Assembly (NCBI GenBank): GCA_013397865.1
Contig: VZTI01001133.1
Span: forward strand, 295,683-359,682
Direction of reading: 5' to 3'
Length of the DNA stretch: 64,000 bases
From: Struthidea cinerea
Lineage: Eukaryota > Chordata > Aves > Passeriformes > Corcoracidae
Position numbers and translations under genes: made by a program
Shown here: one piece after another, positions 62,101 to 64,000 of the stretch
Layout: every line of letters begins with the position of its first letter
Position numbering within the stretch: the stretch's first letter is position 1
Notes under the pieces: generated by a model
Told to the model about the DNA's origin: nothing
Databases searched by the model: none
Seen by the model: the letters and a program-made list of their open reading frames with translations, nothing else

Positions 62101-64000
62101 TTCATTTCAAACTAACGAAGCTGCTTCTCTATTACTCATTATTACTAAAATTGAATTTAATGTCTCTGTTGGAACTAAACAACATTAAAAGAGGCCTTGG
62201 GAAAAATCCATCTAGCCCAACTAATTAGTTTTGAAAATGGCTTTTTAAAACCCACCTAATTTGAATTTCATTCACATCAAAGCCTTAAAAGCAACAATTT
62301 TGCCACTGAAGTAAACAACGGCCAAAAGGCACAGAACTATTTTCCTCTGGTCTGAACAAAAGAAAGATAGGTGCTGTCAAAGAATGGCTTTTAGAAAGTT
62401 CACAGCTCCTATTTGCCCTAAGTCATGAATTGCCAGTCAGAATACTAAGACTGGAATACCAACATTCCCCTTTAAAGATGCATTAGTCTAATAACTCTTA
62501 CTATTCCGATCTTGGCAGTCCACTTATGAAGGACATGACAATGGCCCAGACCAAAATACAGGCTTATTCTGAAAAAGAACAAGTAGGTCAGAGGAGGGAG
62601 TTTCTCTTTTCACATATTTTTTCTATCACTGGTCTCACTCAACATAAATTCTAATATTCCTCAAAGGCATAAGCCACATTTACTTTACGGTTTCATTGCA
62701 CATTCTACCTAACTGCAGTCTCCTTATTTTTGTTTGTGCAATAATGAAGACCAAGAATAGAAACACCTAAGTTACAACTGCATGTTATTTATTGATCTGC
62801 TTTGGTAAATTTCAGCCTGTCCATGATATGAAGTATGTGAGAGATCCATTCACTGCGGAAGAACATTGCGTCATATATGAAAAAAAAAACTATCTTAAAC
62901 TGCTATACATACTAAACTAAATTAATTTAAGCCAAGAAGAAGTAATTAAAAAAAAAAAAAAAAGTTTTTAAACCGGCAACACCTAAGGCAGCAAGAGGAA
63001 GAGCCATGGATTTCTAATACTAATTACAAGACATAAATTACAGCTCTTGGATCTAAGCCAGTATCTTAATGGCAGGGTAATGCCATGACACACAAGCAAA
63101 TTAAGTACTATCTTCATCCCCCATACATCTCTTATGCAGTATCTACATGCCCTCATTCAGGTCCCAAGAGCTTACTTAGGCAAAATTTCATCAACAAGTG
63201 AGCAAAATGCCTCACAAAACTGCAAAGAGTTGATGAACTGACTTGTTTCAGAGATAGTTCTCCTGCCTTCTTCTGATAACTTTACTAAAATACACTTGTG
63301 AGAAGAAAAAAAAGAGCATTTTGTATTAAAATAAAAGGATGACTATTAAGCAGATGAAGTTTACTAAAGTTAGTAGGTCTGAATTTCTATAAATTAACTC
63401 AAAAATGTAATTGGCAAATTTGTATTTAGTCACATATTGCCTTAGCCTAAGATTAAATTCTTTCACGCCTGACATCCCATTGCTAAGATATTAAGGACAA
63501 TGCAGAATCTTTATTGCTGAATGCCCACATTCATACCCCAAGTATAACTTACAACCTGATTACTCCAGTTCATTAGAAAAAAGGAATTCTACACTTCCAT
63601 TTAGTAATGTGTTATTTTGGAATAGGTGATGGCAATTTTCCCACTGTGAAGTCTGTAGTTTTTGACTGTCAGAAATAAGAACAAGCTTTTGAATAATTTT
63701 ATTCAATGCATACCACACAATCCCATTTCTGTTACAGGGAACCATTAATGCTTGCCTATTTCCTTCCAACTCTAAACCAGAAACTTTAAAGTTACTTTGT
63801 AATTTTTCATCATGGGAACATATGTGCATTCTTGTTTGAAAATGATGAAGGTTTTCTGGGGGAAAAACATTAGTACTATATTTAGGAAAACATTCTGTAT
63901 TTTCCTTAGTAAATAAAGCAGATGATACCTAATGTAACAACATACCATAGTGTAATTGTGAGCCACCTTGTGCAAGTCAGTGCAACCCTGCGCATCAGCA
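44088..64000 (-). CDS. KLHL5: KLHL5, Kelch-like family member 5 (3' part: BACK end and six Kelch repeats)
   Basis: KLHL5 is a BTB-BACK-Kelch protein; the family typically bridges Cullin-3 E3 ligases (through BTB) to substrates held by the Kelch beta-propeller. Eight minus-strand exons join in frame to 427 residues. The first 151 or so cover the BACK domain and linker (ADAQGCTDLHKVAHNYTM; NFMEVIRNQEFLLLPATEIA; HDLEQRRKDLSKLLAYIRLP). Six Kelch repeats follow, each with a GG pair and a downstream Tyr/Trp (LFAVGGMDATKG, LFVVGGRDGLKT, MYAVGGHDGWSY, LYAVGGRDGSSC, LYAIGGHDAPAS, LYAVGGYDGQTY). The protein ends ACVVTVKL as in human. The BTB domain, the variable N-terminus and the promoter are beyond the right edge. 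No disabling change was seen. Confidence 0.97.
44145..46205 (-). other. KLHL5: KLHL5 intron before last exon
   Basis: A 2.1-kb intron. It contains a 23-base-period direct duplication at 45123-45162; otherwise no recognised element. Confidence 0.55.
45123..45162. repeat. Short direct duplication (17-mer twice)
   Basis: The 17-mer cagtttctgtcctctgg occurs at 45123-45139 and again at 45146-45162, offset by 23 bases. It is a small local duplication. Confidence 0.9.
46206..46377 (-). CDS. KLHL5: KLHL5 Kelch exon (repeats 5-6)
   Basis: It encodes YDPKTDMWTAVASMSISRDA, then VGVCLLGDKLYAVGGYDGQT and on to PQTNEWTQ. The 172-nt length fits phase 2 to 0. Confidence 0.97.
47837..47935 (+). repeat. T/G-rich low-complexity tract
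   Basis: The strand is built of T and G in irregular gtggtgtttttt and tttggtttg units ending in a G run. It abuts the 48-kb block. Confidence 0.75.
48010..48205 (-). other. GC-rich insertion-like block, possible endogenous retroviral remnant
   Basis: This is a sharp GC-rich island within an AT-rich intron, with one ambiguous base at 48021. On the minus strand a frame of about 70 codons (47992-48204, through the N) contains a hydrophobic leader-like stretch, MLPVVLLLAS. A donor-like ACA followed by gtaagt lies at about 47998-47989. A leader of this sort recalls the start of an avian ERV envelope gene, but I cannot place the family, and no LTR ends, gag or pol are visible. Only a fragment is present. 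It could equally be another repeat. Confidence 0.3.
48862..49074 (-). CDS. KLHL5: KLHL5 Kelch exon (repeats 4-5)
   Basis: It encodes LYAVGGRDGSSCLKSVECFD, then PHTNKWTLCAQMSKRRGGVG and on to SRLSDCVE. Nearly identical to human. Confidence 0.97.
49075..51624 (-). other. KLHL5: KLHL5 intron
   Basis: A 2.5-kb intron. The only recognised element is a probable CR1 piece at 51345-51470. Confidence 0.55.
51345..51470 (+). mobile_element. Probable degenerate CR1 fragment
   Basis: The sequence ggtataagaaggatcttgcc, then actggagcaagtccagttga and ggtgatgagggcactagaac, resembles the CR1 region that reads as ataagaaggat, gagggtccaga and agatgatcagagg elsewhere. It is strongly diverged and the borders are approximate. 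Confidence 0.55.
51625..51787 (-). CDS. KLHL5: KLHL5 Kelch exon (repeats 3-4)
   Basis: It encodes VAVLEGPMYAVGGHDGWSYL, then NTVERWDPQARQWNFVASMS and on to VAILNG. The split codons fit both neighbours. Confidence 0.97.
51873..52199 (+). repeat. G-free (CAAA)-rich block with a 129-base internal duplication
   Basis: 327 consecutive bases contain no G. It is composed of CAAA, CCAAAA and CAA units with a few T. The marker cacccaacctaccaacc occurs at 52013 and again at 52142, so a unit of 129 bases is duplicated. The long open frames across it in several phases are products of the repeat, not genes. In the KLHL5 transcript it is a C-free, GUUU-rich stretch in a 597-base intron. Confidence 0.95.
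52385..52609 (-). CDS. KLHL5: KLHL5 Kelch exon (repeats 1-3)
   Basis: It encodes ATSIEKYELRTNTWTPVANM, then NGRRLQFGVAVLDDKLFVVG and on to PMSTHRHGL. Confidence 0.97.
52610..53511 (-). other. KLHL5: KLHL5 intron
   Basis: A 0.9-kb intron with nothing recognised. Confidence 0.6.
53512..53698 (-). CDS. KLHL5: KLHL5 exon (BACK end, first Kelch strand)
   Basis: It encodes FLADMENNALFRDDIECQKL, then IMEAMKYHLLPERRPMLQSP and on to STVGVLFAVGGMDATK. Confidence 0.97.
53699..56243 (-). other. KLHL5: KLHL5 intron
   Basis: A 2.5-kb AT-rich intron; no repeat, RNA or coding signal recognised. Confidence 0.6.
56244..56456 (-). CDS. KLHL5: KLHL5 BACK-domain exon
   Basis: A 213-nt phase-0 exon encoding ENFMEVIRNQEFLLLPATEI, then NIPNEETILNALLTWVRHDL and on to LAYIRLPLLAPQ. 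Almost identical to human. Confidence 0.97.
58164..58214 (+). repeat. Three-copy tandem repeat, about 17 bp
   Basis: Units read ttaatatctgaaaatac, ttaatatctgaaaatat and ttaatatctgaaaagct, in direct succession. Confidence 0.9.
58505..59809 (-). other. Unidentified intronic stretch with two long open frames
   Basis: Minus-strand frames of 152 codons (58505-58963) and 163 codons (59318-59809), with a 65-codon basic/acidic frame between them (58972-59169; includes RRRKEKANEKVKNARRY). I recognise no protein family. The frames are not joined by clear splice sites. A few chance frames of this length are expected in 64 kb, so I do not call a gene; a decayed retrocopy or an alternative KLHL5 exon remain possible. 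Confidence 0.2.
63946..64000 (-). CDS. KLHL5: KLHL5 BACK-domain exon (partial at window edge)
   Basis: The last 55 bases of an exon that continues past the window. It encodes ADAQGCTDLHKVAHNYTM and ends at the donor gtatgt. It joins in frame to the exon at 56244-56456. Confidence 0.95.

Larger units (their letters stand above)
56457..63945 (-). other. KLHL5: KLHL5 large intron
   Basis: A 7.5-kb intron, the longest in the window. It contains a three-copy 17-base repeat at 58164-58214 and a GC-richer stretch at about 58500-59810 with two long minus-strand frames. No other element was recognised. Confidence 0.6.

Overview
The window is vertebrate nuclear DNA, almost certainly from a bird. The evidence is AT-rich introns, canonical GT-AG exons that join into long conserved proteins, and several CR1 LINE fragments, two ending in the avian CR1 3' tail. 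The gene order KLHL5 - WDR19 - RFC1 matches the conserved block on human chromosome 4. The species cannot be fixed from the sequence alone.

Layout, left to right. (1) 1-2175, plus strand: the last two coding exons (882-1073, 1635-1736) and 3' UTR of RFC1, the large subunit of the clamp loader. (2) 2540-42.4 kb, minus strand: nearly all of WDR19 (IFT144), an IFT-A subunit of the cilium. I place 35 exons (2-36). Every splice phase is consistent, and with a two-residue first exon the frame sums to 1343 codons, against 1342 in human. Exon 1 is not visible; it probably lies in the 156-base assembly gap at 42284-42439 inside the CpG-island promoter. RFC1 and WDR19 converge tail to tail with about 0.4 kb between polyadenylation sites. 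(3) 43.6-64 kb, minus strand: the 3' part of KLHL5, a BTB-BACK-Kelch adaptor of the type that works with Cullin-3 E3 ligases. It comprises the end of one BACK exon at the right edge, seven further coding exons with the rest of BACK and six Kelch repeats, and a 3' UTR. Its BTB domain and promoter lie beyond 64000.

KLHL5 and WDR19 run head to tail, with about 1.5 kb between the KLHL5 stop and the WDR19 CpG island. RFC1 (replication), WDR19 (ciliary transport) and KLHL5 (ubiquitin adaptor) have no operon-like relation; they are simply neighbours.

The introns hold CR1 fragments (17.7, 24.2-25.5, 32.0, 41.7, probably 51.35 kb), a 327-base G-free (CAAA)-rich block at 51.9-52.2 kb, a 59-base poly-A run at 13.6 kb, a GGCCCC hexanucleotide run beside the gap, an unidentified GC-rich insertion-like block at 48.0-48.2 kb, and a few GC-rich islands of unknown nature. 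I found no tRNA, rRNA, CRISPR array or intact mobile element. I see no new gene system here. The points most worth a second look are the gap and GGGGCC promoter of WDR19, a perfect donor consensus sitting across the acceptor of WDR19 exon 8, and the 48-kb block.
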